The position numbers were made by a program, and so were the translations under genes. Source: Symbiodinium kawagutii (Eukaryota > Sar > Dinophyceae > Suessiales > Symbiodiniaceae). Taken from it: DNA of 64,000 nucleotides. The stretch's first letter is position 1. Each line of letters opens with the position of its first letter. Below are positions 45,801-56,251 of this stretch, piece after piece. The notes under the pieces were generated by a model that ran no database searches, was not told the origin of the DNA, and saw only the letters and a list, made by a program, of their open reading frames with translations. The stretch spans positions 286,964 through 350,963 of the forward strand of contig VSDK01015859.1 in NCBI GenBank assembly GCA_009767595.1. Direction: 5' to 3'.

Positions 45801-48800
45801 TTTCCATCAACCATCACCCTTACCCTTCCATCCCTTGGCATTTTCCATTTGGGGTGGTCAGAGGGCGGCCCCCCCTCCCGTTGGGTCAGGTCAATGGCCT
45901 CCGCAGCACTGGTGGTGATGGTGCGAGTACCCGGCGATTGACCCTTAAAATTTGAGCCGCGCTGAGCAGGCTATGGGTCAAGCTCTTAATCAACTATAGG
46001 GGATGATAACTAACAACTATAGGGGATATATACCAACTATATGGCTATGGGTCAAGCAGTTGACCAACCAATTTCATGGGGGATAATGACCAACCAATAG
46101 AAAGGAAAGCAATGGTTAATTGTAGGGGAACCAGGGGTACGGGATTTTGACCCACAGCCAGCAGATGAATTTGTTGGTCGTAAGTTACTGATGGCCAGTG
46201 GTGACGACAACAATCCATGGCTCTTTTGGTTATTCAGAAGCTCGAGCATGTTCACAGAACAGCATTTTGAGTACCATTTTCTGGCCATGTATGTTCATGC
46301 CAACGGGTTTTGGCAGACATGAATATGAACAAAACATGTTCATCAACTAGATGTATGTTCATGTCGACATGTAGGTACTCACAGGGTTTTTTCCTTTCTT
46401 AATTCGATTGGACTTCGGATCTACCCTTCACTTGGGCAGTGACGGTTCCAGAGTTGCTCACTTGATGAGTTGCTGTTCTCGAGACTGGCATAGACCTGCA
46501 TTATATTTACGGTTGGGGATTTCTCAACATAGGGGTCTCCTAAATCATCCATTTTTAGTCATTTATAGATTTTATAGCAACAAACCGACCAGTTTGGGGG
46601 TTCCCTATTTTGAGAAACCCCCATTGGTATGTGTCACAGTTGTTAAAATCAGAACTGGGTATGTCATCCATAATGATCATTATCCATCAGGTTTTGTATC
46701 AATGATCGATATTAATTATGTTGTCATTATCCACATTCTCCATGATGTCATACACATTGATTATCATAATGAACAAGATAGGATAACATAATTGTGCATA
46801 TCAATAATATTGACCATATTCACGTCATCATGAACTGGTCAATATGGTCAATATTTATGGTTCATATGCTTCATATGTCAGCGTTGATTAATCTGGTTAA
46901 TATGGACAGGACACCATGTCCACGTTTCCGTTGGTTTCCCCTTGGTTGAAATGATAGGCTTTGGACCTTGTGGTCTAATCTACCCATGGCTGGTCCCCAG
47001 GTCATGGACATACTGCAGCCACTGAGGTACCGCCACTGAAGCGCACATGTCGCACAATTAATAGACTGCAGATAGGCGATCGATTCTTGTGTTGGCACTA
47101 GTTTCAGACGACCACGAGAGTAGTTTCACAAGTACTCTTGGATCTGAACCTATGGAATTGAGCAGCTTCTTAACCTGACTAATGAGCTGATCAACAATGA
47201 TGAATTTTGTAATTATCTCCTATGTATTAGTCATCAGCAATCATGATATTTCCATTTGCCCATTTGCCATTCCAATCCCTACCAACGAAGGCTTCGTTGG
47301 TTCCACTGGAAACTCACGTCCATCAGCGCAGCTGATCTAGCTCAACGAAAGCATCAGCTGATCACATCTTATCACCAACCACAGGGTTGCTTATATGGCT
47401 ATGGGTCAAGCAGTTAACCATCATTATTAAGCAACAATTTCATGGGGAAACCAATGGCTAATGATGGGAACCAAGGGTACAGGGTTTTGACCCACAGCCA
47501 TATCAGCTTAATGTTGGTAGCTTGACCATCAGCTCACCATAGGCTTCACCAAGCATCAGGTTAATCAAGCTCGGGATAGGCTAAGCATCAGCATGTAAAA
47601 CTATCATAGGATTATCCTATAGATCATCACCATAGGATTCACCAACCGAGGGTTACCTTGTTATCACCATAAGCTTCACCAACCATCAGGTCATTCAGAC
47701 CTTGGGATGAACAAACCATAGCTTATCAAACCATCAGCTTAACCATCAGCTAATCATCATGGCCCAACCATATTTTTTCACCATAAGCTCCACCAGCCAT
47801 AAACCCTTCCCTCAGCCACCATAGCTTATCACCATTGCTTAACCATCAGCTTATCACCACAAGCTAATCACCATAGCCCAACCATAGCTTGTCACCATTT
47901 CTATAGCTTATCACCATCCACCAGCCATCACCGAGCTTATCACTATAGCTTATCAACATAGCTCATCACCATCCACTATAGCTTATCACTAAGCTTCACC
48001 AGCCATCACCGAACCCCTTCCCTTCCGAGCTGCTCCCCGTTCCGTCACCGAGGCATGTCCTCGGTGCGTCCGGGCCAGCGCCGCGCCGGCTGCGGCTTTG
48101 CGCATTCGGGGACGGTGAAGGCGGGCCGTTCCGAACGGCGGGGTCCGGCGCCGGGGTCGGACTCGTTTGAGGTAACTCATGGGGTGACCAAACTGGTGGC
48201 TCATGGTGGTTAATCTATGCTTTATGGTGGTTGAACTAATGATAACTAATGGTTCATGGCTCAGGTTGCTCAGGTTGATGACTGGTGGTTAATGTTGATG
48301 CTTAGTTTTTGTTGTTGGAAAATCAATTGGTTCTCTAAAATGATTTGCTAAACATGGTCCGTTGATTGTCAGATGGTGAATCGGATAGTCATGGAAAATG
48401 TTAAGTTGATGGAAGATAGGTGGTCACTAAACGCTAATGGGCTCAGAAAGTGGAAGACGCATCTAGAAACATTTGCCAACCACAAGTCGGCAAGGAGATG
48501 GATGACACGAGCTGTGTAAAGTCGTTTGAATTATTTCACACGAAGGAAAATGCTATGATCGCGATTTCTTTGGTTGATCAAGTAGTCACAAGTGGCAGTC
48601 GGTCAATTCATTGTACCCCTGCCAAAGTCTTCTAGCTGTTGGGATGTTCACGTGTGCGTTGTTTGGTAAAGCCGTATTGATCCATAGCCGCACAATGCTG
48701 GTATATCACCTACGCTTGCTGGTTACTACCCCCTGTGATGACTAAGCAGAGGATTCTATCATTAGTTTTCAACCAATAGCATTTTGTTAGTCATTATTCA

Positions 48801-50238
48801 TCGTTTAACCAGTGATAAACCAGTAATACTGTCAATCATTGATGATCACATATTGGTTATTCGCCACTATTAAGCATGAATGAAGTATTTATTGACCATT
48901 GGCTATTAAGCATTGCCATTGATGATCTATCTATCTATATGGGTGTTTCTCCAAATAGGGGTACCCCCAAATCATCCAATAGTAATAGTAAGAAACCAAC
49001 CATTTTTGGGGCTCTCTATTTGGAGAAACTCCCATATCTATGTATACATATATTATTGACCGCACCATTAGTCATTTAGGCAACCATTAGGCACCCTTAA
49101 GCCATTGCTTTCAATGGCTCGTCGCTTGACCATAATCATCAACAATAACACTCATATATATATATATATATATAAATATATCTGATTATTGATTATTTTT
49201 GTCGATAGATGATTTTGATATAATATATGATTATGAATAACATGATTATGTATGATTAATATTGTTTATATGGTCATATGATATAACAATCATACATATT
49301 GGTAATCACCATGCTGAACCAATATCATTCACTGATCGGTGTTTTCAACATGTCTTCGTTTTTGCTGGTACTAAATCATATGAAATCCAGCAAGCAGTTC
49401 ACCATGATGGCGCGGTTTCTAACCAGGCTGAAGCTCCAGCCACCGACTTCGCGGCTTTGTTTGAAGCCAATGGCTGGTTCGAGGCCGGATGGCAGTACGG
49501 AGGACCGGGGAGGATGGTGGCCAGGTGTCGGTACGGGTGTGGAGATCGTGGCTCGTTTCCCCACGACGTGTTGCGTTCAACAACTGTTTGTTGGTTGATT
49601 ATGCAAACTGGGAGGAGCACTCTAGATGACTTTCACACCTATCAAGGATTGGTTGCTCTAAGAATTGTGCATGACTGATTGGTAGTCGAGCCGCAACAGA
49701 GTGCACTCTGTACGCAATCATCACCGACCAGAAAAACACAGAAACTCTCGCCCCATGCTGGCTATTTCCTTCTCAAAGGATCCTGGTCGGTTGCTTATTG
49801 ACTGATCCGGCGGATTTTTGAATGATAAGAACCAAGGGCAGCCGAAAGCTTCTCAGTGCTGTTGAGAGGGGTTGTCTTTACAGTTTAACAAGTTGGTGTT
49901 TTTACACATGTTTTATGGTCTCAGCTGTATATTGGATGATTGGTTGATGAAATCATATGTTTTTGGGATGGCTTGTGAACACCAACCTTGCAGTGAATTA
50001 TTGTTATAAACGACAATCATAGCAACTATCCTTAATGCACGCTTTAAGCTCAAGCCAGAAAAAAGTGACTAACAATAGGATAGATACAGTCATGTTTTTT
50101 GCCTCAATGTTTTTTGCAAAGACCTTTAGGGCCACCATGGATGTGCAAGATCAATTCACCATGCTTCCCGAGGTGGATGATGATGAATGGACGGCCGTCA
50201 AACCGTCGTTAACGTGTCTCGGCGTAGAGGGACGGTGA
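39820..50238 (+). CDS. Gene 4: hypothetical protein with WW-like stretch, at least 13 exons
   Basis: Exons: 39820-39880, 40614-40655, 41033-41131, 42874-42980, 44619-44694, 45240-45280, 45862-45911, 46440-46482, 47001-47026, 48030-48171, 48447-48510, 49440-49524, 50130-50238. They sum to 945 nt (314 residues plus stop) with all phases matching. Non-GT donors: GC after 39880 and 48510, GA after 41131, 42980 and 46482. Visible parts: MKQLLRQSRNDPLK, VFVLETGLTVSHR, TWWSEAGDGRYFIYYAQEY followed by QHWKVWRL, a basic Arg/Gly-rich exon (RHRGMSSVRPGQRRAGCG), TDFAALFEANGWFEAGWQYG and PEVDDDEWTAVKP. The W..DGR.FIYY....W spacing resembles a WW domain, but the usual N and T are missing, so this is weak. 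Exon 49440 could instead start at 49427 with the previous exon ending at 48515. The first exon is unknown; ATG 42882 is an alternative start. Function unknown. Confidence 0.6.
40421..40534. mobile_element. MITE-like family 1 copy (gene 4)
   Basis: Begins ATATGGGTCTTTCTCAAAAT and ends CCCTATTCAAGAAACCACCATAT. Core AATCATCCAATGCAAACC and ATTTATAAGCTATAAG. Ends 79 bp before the exon at 40614. Confidence 0.75.
43025..43095. repeat. (TA)n tract (gene 4 intron)
   Basis: Alternating TA run with CGATATG interruption, shortly after the gene 4 exon ending at 42980. Confidence 0.85.
43257..43352 (+). repeat. Interstitial telomere-like TTTAGGG repeats (gene 4 intron)
   Basis: About a dozen TTTAGGG, TTTTAGGG and single-base variants in a row. 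TTTAGGG is the telomere repeat of plants and dinoflagellates. Coding exons lie on both sides, so this is interstitial, not a chromosome end. Confidence 0.85.
43464..43607 (+). repeat. (TAATG)n pentanucleotide tract (gene 4 intron)
   Basis: About 23 near-perfect ATGTA units, passing into (GTAT)n at the 3' side. Confidence 0.95.
45680..45780 (+). repeat. Direct repeat, about 45 bp (gene 4 intron)
   Basis: The words ATGAAATGTTTTGTTCATAA and GTTATTATTTGATAA occur twice, about 57 bp apart. Confidence 0.75.
46042..46160. mobile_element. MITE-like family 2 copy (gene 4)
   Basis: Left end GGCTATGGGTCAAGCAGTTG, right end GGATTTTGACCCACAGCC; internal AACCAATTTCATGGGG and GGGGAACCAGGGGTACGG. A partial copy (GGCTATGGGTCAAGCTC) lies immediately to its left at 45970, suggesting nesting. 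Confidence 0.75.
46511..46625. mobile_element. MITE-like family 1 copy (gene 4)
   Basis: Ends GGGGATTTCTCAACATAGGGG and CCCTATTTTGAGAAACCCCC; core AATCATCCATTTTTAGTC and ATTTATAGATT. It starts 29 bp after the exon ending at 46482. Confidence 0.75.
47394..47503. mobile_element. MITE-like family 2 copy (gene 4)
   Basis: Begins TATATGGCTATGGGTCAAGC and ends GGGTTTTGACCCACAGCCATAT. The best-preserved ends of the family; the flanking ATAT may be part of the inverted repeat or a duplicated target. Confidence 0.75.
48936..49037. mobile_element. MITE-like family 1 copy (gene 4)
   Basis: Begins CTATATGGGTGTTTCTCCAAAT and ends ATTTGGAGAAACTCCCATAT. The two arms share the same CTCC/GGAG change against the CTCA/TGAG consensus, so pairing is kept by a compensatory change. 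Confidence 0.8.
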
Positions 50239-50868
50239 AGGACACGTGTTGGCTGCTAAGCAAATGCGCATGAGCTGACCCTTAAAAGGAACCAAGCAGC
50301 AACGCACAATTGACCATATTCATAAAGCACATATAAATCATGGGGTAGAGTGGTATTTCAAGTGAATGGGAGGAGGAATTTCTGCTGCGCACAAACAACA
50401 ACAAGGGTTTGTTTCACTTGCTGGGTACCGGTTGAAGTCCATTTGCTTAATGAGACCAGGGGTGCTTGAGTGTGTGTGTTGTGAAGTTTCTTACTACCTC
50501 ATCCTATCAATTGTTTTGATTAATGCACTCAATCACTGGTTATTCTCCCATGGGATGAACTAAACTGATCATAACTGATTAGCACGTGTCGTTGGCATCA
50601 ACAACCTCAGCTAAGAACTGCTCACATTCGAAACAACATCCAGGTTCACAGGGGCCAAGGTAGAAGAGATAGAACCAGAAGACCAAAATCAATAGATGTT
50701 GCAGTACTATTTGTCAAAATGGGTTCTAGCTTGTCTCCCTGGATCGTGCTTCAGAGAGAAAAGCTAGTCCGACGATCTGTTGATAGTAACTGTGCTGTCC
50801 AGGAGTTCGGTGATCCTCTGAGAAGGCAATGTCTCACTGTAGTAGGAAAGGTGTTTTTTTTGTTCAAA

Positions 50869-50970
50869 TGAGTGTCTCTCAGAACCGGGGTACCCCCCAA
50901 TCATCCATTAATAGTCATTCATAGGAGTAAACGAACCATTTTTGGGGTTCCCTATTTTCAGAAACCACCA
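50869..50970. mobile_element. MITE-like family 1 copy
   Basis: Ends GAGTGTCTCTCAGAACCGGG and CCTATTTTCAGAAACCACC. Core TCATCCATTAATAGTCATTC is nearly identical to the copy at 51260. Confidence 0.75.
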
Positions 50971-51218
50971 AATGAACAGCGGCCGCATTGAACATGACCC
51001 ATCACACCTGTGCGATCACGTGATCTCTCCTATTTTCTTGGTTCGTTGCGATGGTAGATTATCCACATGGTGTATAGCCCAAGGATCGCTTTTGAACTCT
51101 AACAAACACACATGCAATCACTTTGATAAATGTACATTGATTGCAGAAATGTTGCTTATAGATATATTGTATCGATATTACATTCTATTTGGATTTTGGC
51201 TATGGGTACATATCTCAT

Positions 51219-51366
51219 TTGGTAGTTTCTCAAAATATGTGTGCCCCAAAGTCATCCCTGGCTGTTTCTCAAGTCATAGGGGTACCCCATTCCATCATCC
51301 ATTAATAGTCATTTATAGTAATAAACCAACCATTTTTTGGGGTCCCCTATGGCTTGAGAAACCACC
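51219..51366. mobile_element. Nested family 1 MITE-like copies
   Basis: A left half-copy (GGTAGTTTCTCAAAATATGT) runs into a full copy at 51260-51366 that starts GGCTGTTTCTCAAGTCATAG and ends TATGGCTTGAGAAACCACC. Core AATAGTCATTTATAGTAATA then AACCAACCATTTTTTGGGG. Confidence 0.75.
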
Positions 51367-51423
51367 GTTTGAACATGTTTGGAAATTCGCCATGCGTAAA
51401 TCTCTTGAGATTGCTGACGCCAG

Positions 51424-54400
51424 GTCCAGAAAGGCCTGGTCCTTTCGTTTCATGGCAGAAACTGCACACACCCAGGAGCCTTGCCTGACGTAGCGGTCGC
51501 GAAGGGTCGCAACAACCAATCTGATTGGTTGTATCGAAGGTTCGAACATGTGGTTAACGTGGTTAACTATGGATAGCCAACCAGTTAATGATTGGAATAC
51601 ATGATTCATTGTATCAACTTAATGGTTTAACAAGCAGTAGTTGTTGCAACTAGTCTCTTGTCACAGAAACGCAACCTAAATTGTTCTTTTTAATTGCAGA
51701 CAATTCTTGATCGTACAACAACTCAACGCATATTAATACAGATCATACAGTACAGGAAGAAATGTTGGACTAAGCCATCTCGCACGAACGCAGATTTTGT
51801 TTGTTGGATGCACTGGTACAGTCACCCCGGACTTTGCCATAGAGTCTCTCTCAAGAAACTGGGCACGAATGAGTTCTAGGGGCTTCATCACCGATATTGT
51901 AATTTCATGGATGAGAAACCTAGAGAGAAATGCCAGCCAGTGCAACCCCCGCATCAACCAAAAACCGTGTTTTCACCACAAACCAGCATGCTTTGAAAGC
52001 TCCAATGCATTGGGTGAAGTCACCATTCCACCACTTGCATGGGCACAGCATTTGGGGCACATGGCGACTCTGGTTTTAGGGTGTGCTTCCAAGCACCAAC
52101 CACATACACCAGCATTTGGTGACATCGACATGTCGAGTTCCTCGGTCGTTCCCACTGCCCGAGGAAAGTGCCAAGGTAGATGACACATCTACCACTGGGC
52201 TACTTGGATCAGATCGAATCTGATGGCTTTCCTGCAAGTTAGCCTGCGGTAGTTCATCCAGGGCCCAGTGGTGGCCACCAAACAAACTCACCGGGCTGAG
52301 TTGTTCTAGATGCTGGGGTGAGCCGAGTTGATTTGTCAAGGACCCAGAGATTTGTCTTTTATGAACACAGCAGCAGCAGAATGTCTTGAGGAGGTATGAG
52401 TAAGATCCTTTTTCAATGTTGGAGCAAGCGAAATGGAGCTCTCTAGGTGCTGTTTTTTTTGGTTGCCTCAGCAATCGAAATGGACCTCTTTAGTTAATGT
52501 TCTTTTGATTGCCTCAGCACAATGCTTTTCCGAATTCAGAGTTCAGCGTTAAGCCATCCGCAGATTTTACGCTTGTAACGCACATCCAAGGCTTCCCATG
52601 GAGAAAACATCGTATACTGTACAGATATCTTGCGTCTCAAGAAGACCCTCATCATATGTGGAAAGCTTTCATGGGATCTTATGCTTAAGGTTGATTCATC
52701 ACTCCTACTGCTTGGTAAGCCACTATCAACCAGCAGCGATAAATTGCTGGTGTTAAACCATGATTTCGCGATTCAATTGCTGGTGGGACGGCGGTTCGCA
52801 GACCACTTGCACTGCTGGGTGCCTGTGGCATCAAGCGGCTATTCGGAAATGAATTATTTACATTCGTTATCAATGGCTTGATTGCACGGTTACACCATGC
52901 ACGGTTACACCATGATACGTCTCATGAACCCATTCACCACCACACTCGCATACTAATACAATCGCTAGAAGTCTGAAACAAGATTTGCAGTCACTGCGAG
53001 TAACTCATCGCGCCGTGAGTTACTCACCACATACGACTCACGTGGTGGGAAACGCAGCTTCCACCGCTCGTGCCGTGGATCTTGCCATTGGCTCCTGGCG
53101 ACCGAGGCAAGCGCATGGCCGTCGTCTTTTCTGTGGCCTTCGCTGCAGTCAGGCCTGCAGATCCACGAGCAAGCCGAGGGGTGTGCGCCAGGTCGCCAAA
53201 CCAAATGGCTATGTCAATATTAACCAACCAATCATTGGGGATATTATCCAACAATAATAAGGGAAAATAATGGTTAATCATAGGGGAACCAGGGGTACGG
53301 GGTTTTGACCCACAGCCAAATGATGGTAATCAACTAATGATAGCTAATGATTAATGATGGTCATTTATGGTGATTTGATGGTTAATTGATGGTTGAAGAT
53401 GGTGAATGGATGGCCGGTGAATTGATGGCTAGCTGATGGTTTGCAAGCCAGTATATAATGTAAACGATGCTGATCAATAGAACATAGAGGATGGTCCAAC
53501 AGCAGCTTGAAAGGAATAGCTTCTGGTTTTGGGGGTCTCGCTTCTTCTTTCGGGAGATAAGTTTGGCTTAGTCATACATTCTTGGTGGCCACCATGTGGT
53601 TTCCAACTAGAAACCATCCATTTCTTGCTGGTCACTGCTCCCATGTGGTCCTTTACAGGGAACCCAGTCTGCATCCCATTCTTCAGCCATGGCTGCTTCA
53701 GCCACCGCTGCCGCACGTGCAACGCCGAGGCGTTGCTTCTCTTCCTGCCTCCCAAACCGAGTATCGAGGACACGCAGCATCGCAAGGGGTTGGTTTGTGC
53801 TGTGAGTGGTCGGGAAAGCACGGGTGGTTTAGTGACCAACAAAACAAAGATAAACAAAGGGGAAAACGACCAGCAACGTGATCATTTGGTACAACCCCTT
53901 CCAAATAGATTCCTTGAGTACCCACGACGCACTTCAGCAGCACCAGTTGTCACTGCAAGGACCGCAGGGTTCAACTTGTCCTCGCTGTTGTTGTGAAATG
54001 GTCGAACCAATTGCCAGGCCTTGGAGTTCAGAACAGCAGATCTGTAGCTTTAGCGTTCCAAAGATTGCGCAACATGATGGCTGGTGGTTGGGAGGGAGCT
54101 GCTCGGAGCTGGGGGTATTCCTGCCCTTTAAAGAGGGAGGGAGAACTGGAGCTACCAGTGGCCCACCCAAATGGTAGGATACAACATGTTTGTCATGTTC
54201 AGGTTGAACCTACCATTCTATGCTAAGAGTGCTAGGTTCACCATGTTCAACATGTGCTACTGTTCAGATTATGACCATTTCTCCAGGACTCAAGCGGCTG
54301 TTGTCAACATCGTTGCCTCAGCTCGCGAAGATTGATGGGGGTGACCATGGTGGATGTTGACTTTGAAACCACGCGAATTGAAATGGTTTCCAAGCAGGGT

Positions 54401-56251
54401 TTCCAACCATCAATAGGAACCATTATTGTTTAGCTATACTGGTTGGTGGTTTAAACATTCTTTATTTTTCCAAATGTATCCAAGAATGATTTATTTGTTG
54501 ACGAATATGTGTTTCATATGCTAGGGGTTAAAACCACCAACCAGTAGAACAGCTGGATCTTCCATAGATCACCATTCACCAATCATACCACCGGATTGGC
54601 AGATGTTCAGCACCATTTGAGTCTACAAGCAGCCGACTGGCAGGTGCTCACCATATGATTCACCGTGCTCAGGAAGATGACGGCCTTGTGATGGATTTGG
54701 ATGGTATGGTTTCTTGACAGCCGCGCCCCGGGGGGCTTGCTGTGGAATTCTTCGCCTTGCCATGGCTTCGAAGCATCAAAGGTAGCCCCTTCGTGGCACC
54801 ACTGGGTGTATCCATTGGTGCTATCCGACACCTCGAAAGATGATCATGTGAACCTGGAATGTTGGGGCTGCATCCTTGGAGAAGATGTGTCCAAGTCTTC
54901 TTGGTGATCTTGGTGAAAATTAAGGGTTTATCTATTCAACATGGAAACGAAGGAAAGGCACTCATCAATCAGTGCTGAACCTTTTTTTGGTAACTCCAAA
55001 GCAGTAATCGCTACATGGACAAGCACAAAGCAGTCCATTCCGCTGCTAGGCACCGCTGGTTCAGTAGGGAATCTGCACATTTAGTGAGATGGTCTGACAT
55101 TGGGGGGCAGAGATTCCTGAAATGCTCCATGTTGATGTTGTGATTGAGTCCTGTGCTGGCAACTTGTTGTTTTTTCCCACAATACTTGGAATGGTTAGTT
55201 CATGAACTGATATGTTTGGCGTGGCCAAACACATCCAACCAAGTAGCCCCATGGCTGGAGAGCCGTGCTCCAAATTAATGGGGTCCGCCTTGGTTGCCTG
55301 TTCCCTTGAACCCGTTTGCAAAGATGGTTCACCGCCCTGAAGCTATGTCTAGAGAGAAGCAAAGCTTAAGTGCGAACGAGTTCGGAACAAGTTGAATATG
55401 ATCAGCCGTGAGTCCTCATCACTATCCATGTATAACCTTCATTCTTTTGATGATTTTGATCCATTTACAACCATCAGTATCAACCCATATCTATATTTTT
55501 TGTTGGTTACTCCCCAGCGGTTAAGCATCCCCCGAGGCAGAGGCTGGTGACATGGACGAGCTTTTGCTGAAAGAGACAGGATGGCATTGGAGCTGCGGAG
55601 CTCGGGCAGTGCACGGAATCCTTCAGGACAATCAAGGTGGTGATTTGAAGCATTTTACGTTTGATCTATCTATTATCTATTTGTTGGTCTGAACCAGTTG
55701 GCTCTTCTATTTAGTTGTTGGTCTGAACCAGTTGGCTATTCTATTTAGTTGTTGGTCTGAACCAGTTGGCTATTCTATTTAGTTGTTGGTCTGAACCAGT
55801 TGGCTATTCTATTTAGTTGTTGGTCTGAACCAGTTGGCTATTCTATTTAGTTGTTGGTTTGAACCAGTTGGCTATTCTATCTAGTTGTTGGTTTGAAAGA
55901 TGTTTTTTTATTGTCAACCCATTTTTGGGATGGTTTGCCGATTTGGTCATACATTTTGGATGGCTCACAGGCATCAATCACAGGACATGGCTAGTCAAAA
56001 TGTTGATTAGTTGTTTCAAAGGGACTAAACAAGAGAGAATTGTCACGGTGACATTGGAGCAAACAGTGAGCCAGTCAGTAATGTCCAACGATGATGTTGG
56101 TGGTGATGTCACCAACGTAGGCATCAAACATCAAGGTAGCCTCCAGTCTTACTATATGGCTACGAAACGGGATTCCGCTGATACAGCAAATCCATTTGCT
56201 ACCAATAATTCTACAGACAGGATAGTTGAACAGAAGATCGTTCTTGGTTGA
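51424..56251 (+). CDS. Gene 5: hypothetical protein, at least 7 exons (5' end unresolved)
   Basis: Exons: 51424-51475, 52802-52845, 53058-53191, 53702-53792, 54721-54781, 55580-55636, 56067-56251; 624 nt with matching phases, giving 207 residues plus stop. Donors: GA, GA, GT, GT, GT, GT. Parts in order: VQKGLVLSFHGRNCTHP, HLHCWVPVASSGYS, LPPLVPWILPLAPGDRGKR then MAVVFSVAFAAVRPADP, HRCRTCNAEALLLFLPPKPS, GGLAVEFFALPWLRSIKG, WHWSCGARAVHGILQDNQ, and a polar tail ending DRIVEQKIVLG. HRCRTCNAE is a small Cys/His motif. No domain recognised. Several of these exons are open in more than one frame because they are GC-rich, so the phase chain is the main support; the last, AT-rich exon is the weakest. 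A separate candidate exon at 56480-56580 (AEGSRINRDRSTWPMCPW) may be an alternative end. Confidence 0.5.
51700..52480 (-). pseudogene. Possible decayed coding sequence in gene 5 intron 1
   Basis: The minus strand reads two long frames with coding-like composition (one with SPVSLFGGHHWALDEL, one with CGWCLEAHPKTRVAMCPKCC) that would need frameshifts to join. The GGWC/CPKCC cysteine spacing suggests a zinc-binding origin. The region lacks the intron-type repeats seen around it. It may be a broken retroelement or processed gene copy; I do not recognise the family. Confidence 0.3.
53203..53322. mobile_element. MITE-like family 2 copy (gene 5 intron 3)
   Basis: Begins CAAATGGCTATGTCAATATT and ends GGTTTTGACCCACAGCCAAATG. 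It starts only 11 bp after the exon end at 53191, so the element makes up the first quarter of the intron. Confidence 0.75.
54438..54545. mobile_element. MITE-like family 3 copy (gene 5 intron 4)
   Basis: Best family 3 ends: ACTGGTTGGTGGTTTAAAC on the left and GTTAAAACCACCAACCAGT on the right. Internal TTTGTTGACGAATATGTG and TTTCATATGCTAGGGG. Confidence 0.8.
55681..55884 (+). repeat. 34 bp tandem repeat, six units (gene 5 intron 6)
   Basis: Unit TTGTTGGTCTGAACCAGTTG plus GCTATTCTATTTAG, six copies with only one to three substitutions. It starts 45 bp after the exon ending at 55636. Confidence 0.95.

Larger units (their letters stand above)
50239..51423 (+). other. Gene 4 / gene 5 boundary region
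   Basis: No firm exon. Contains family 1 copies at 50869-50970 and 51219-51366. A frame at 50366 beginning MGGGISAAHKQQQGF could be a first exon of gene 5 but no splice partner was shown. Confidence 0.4.
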
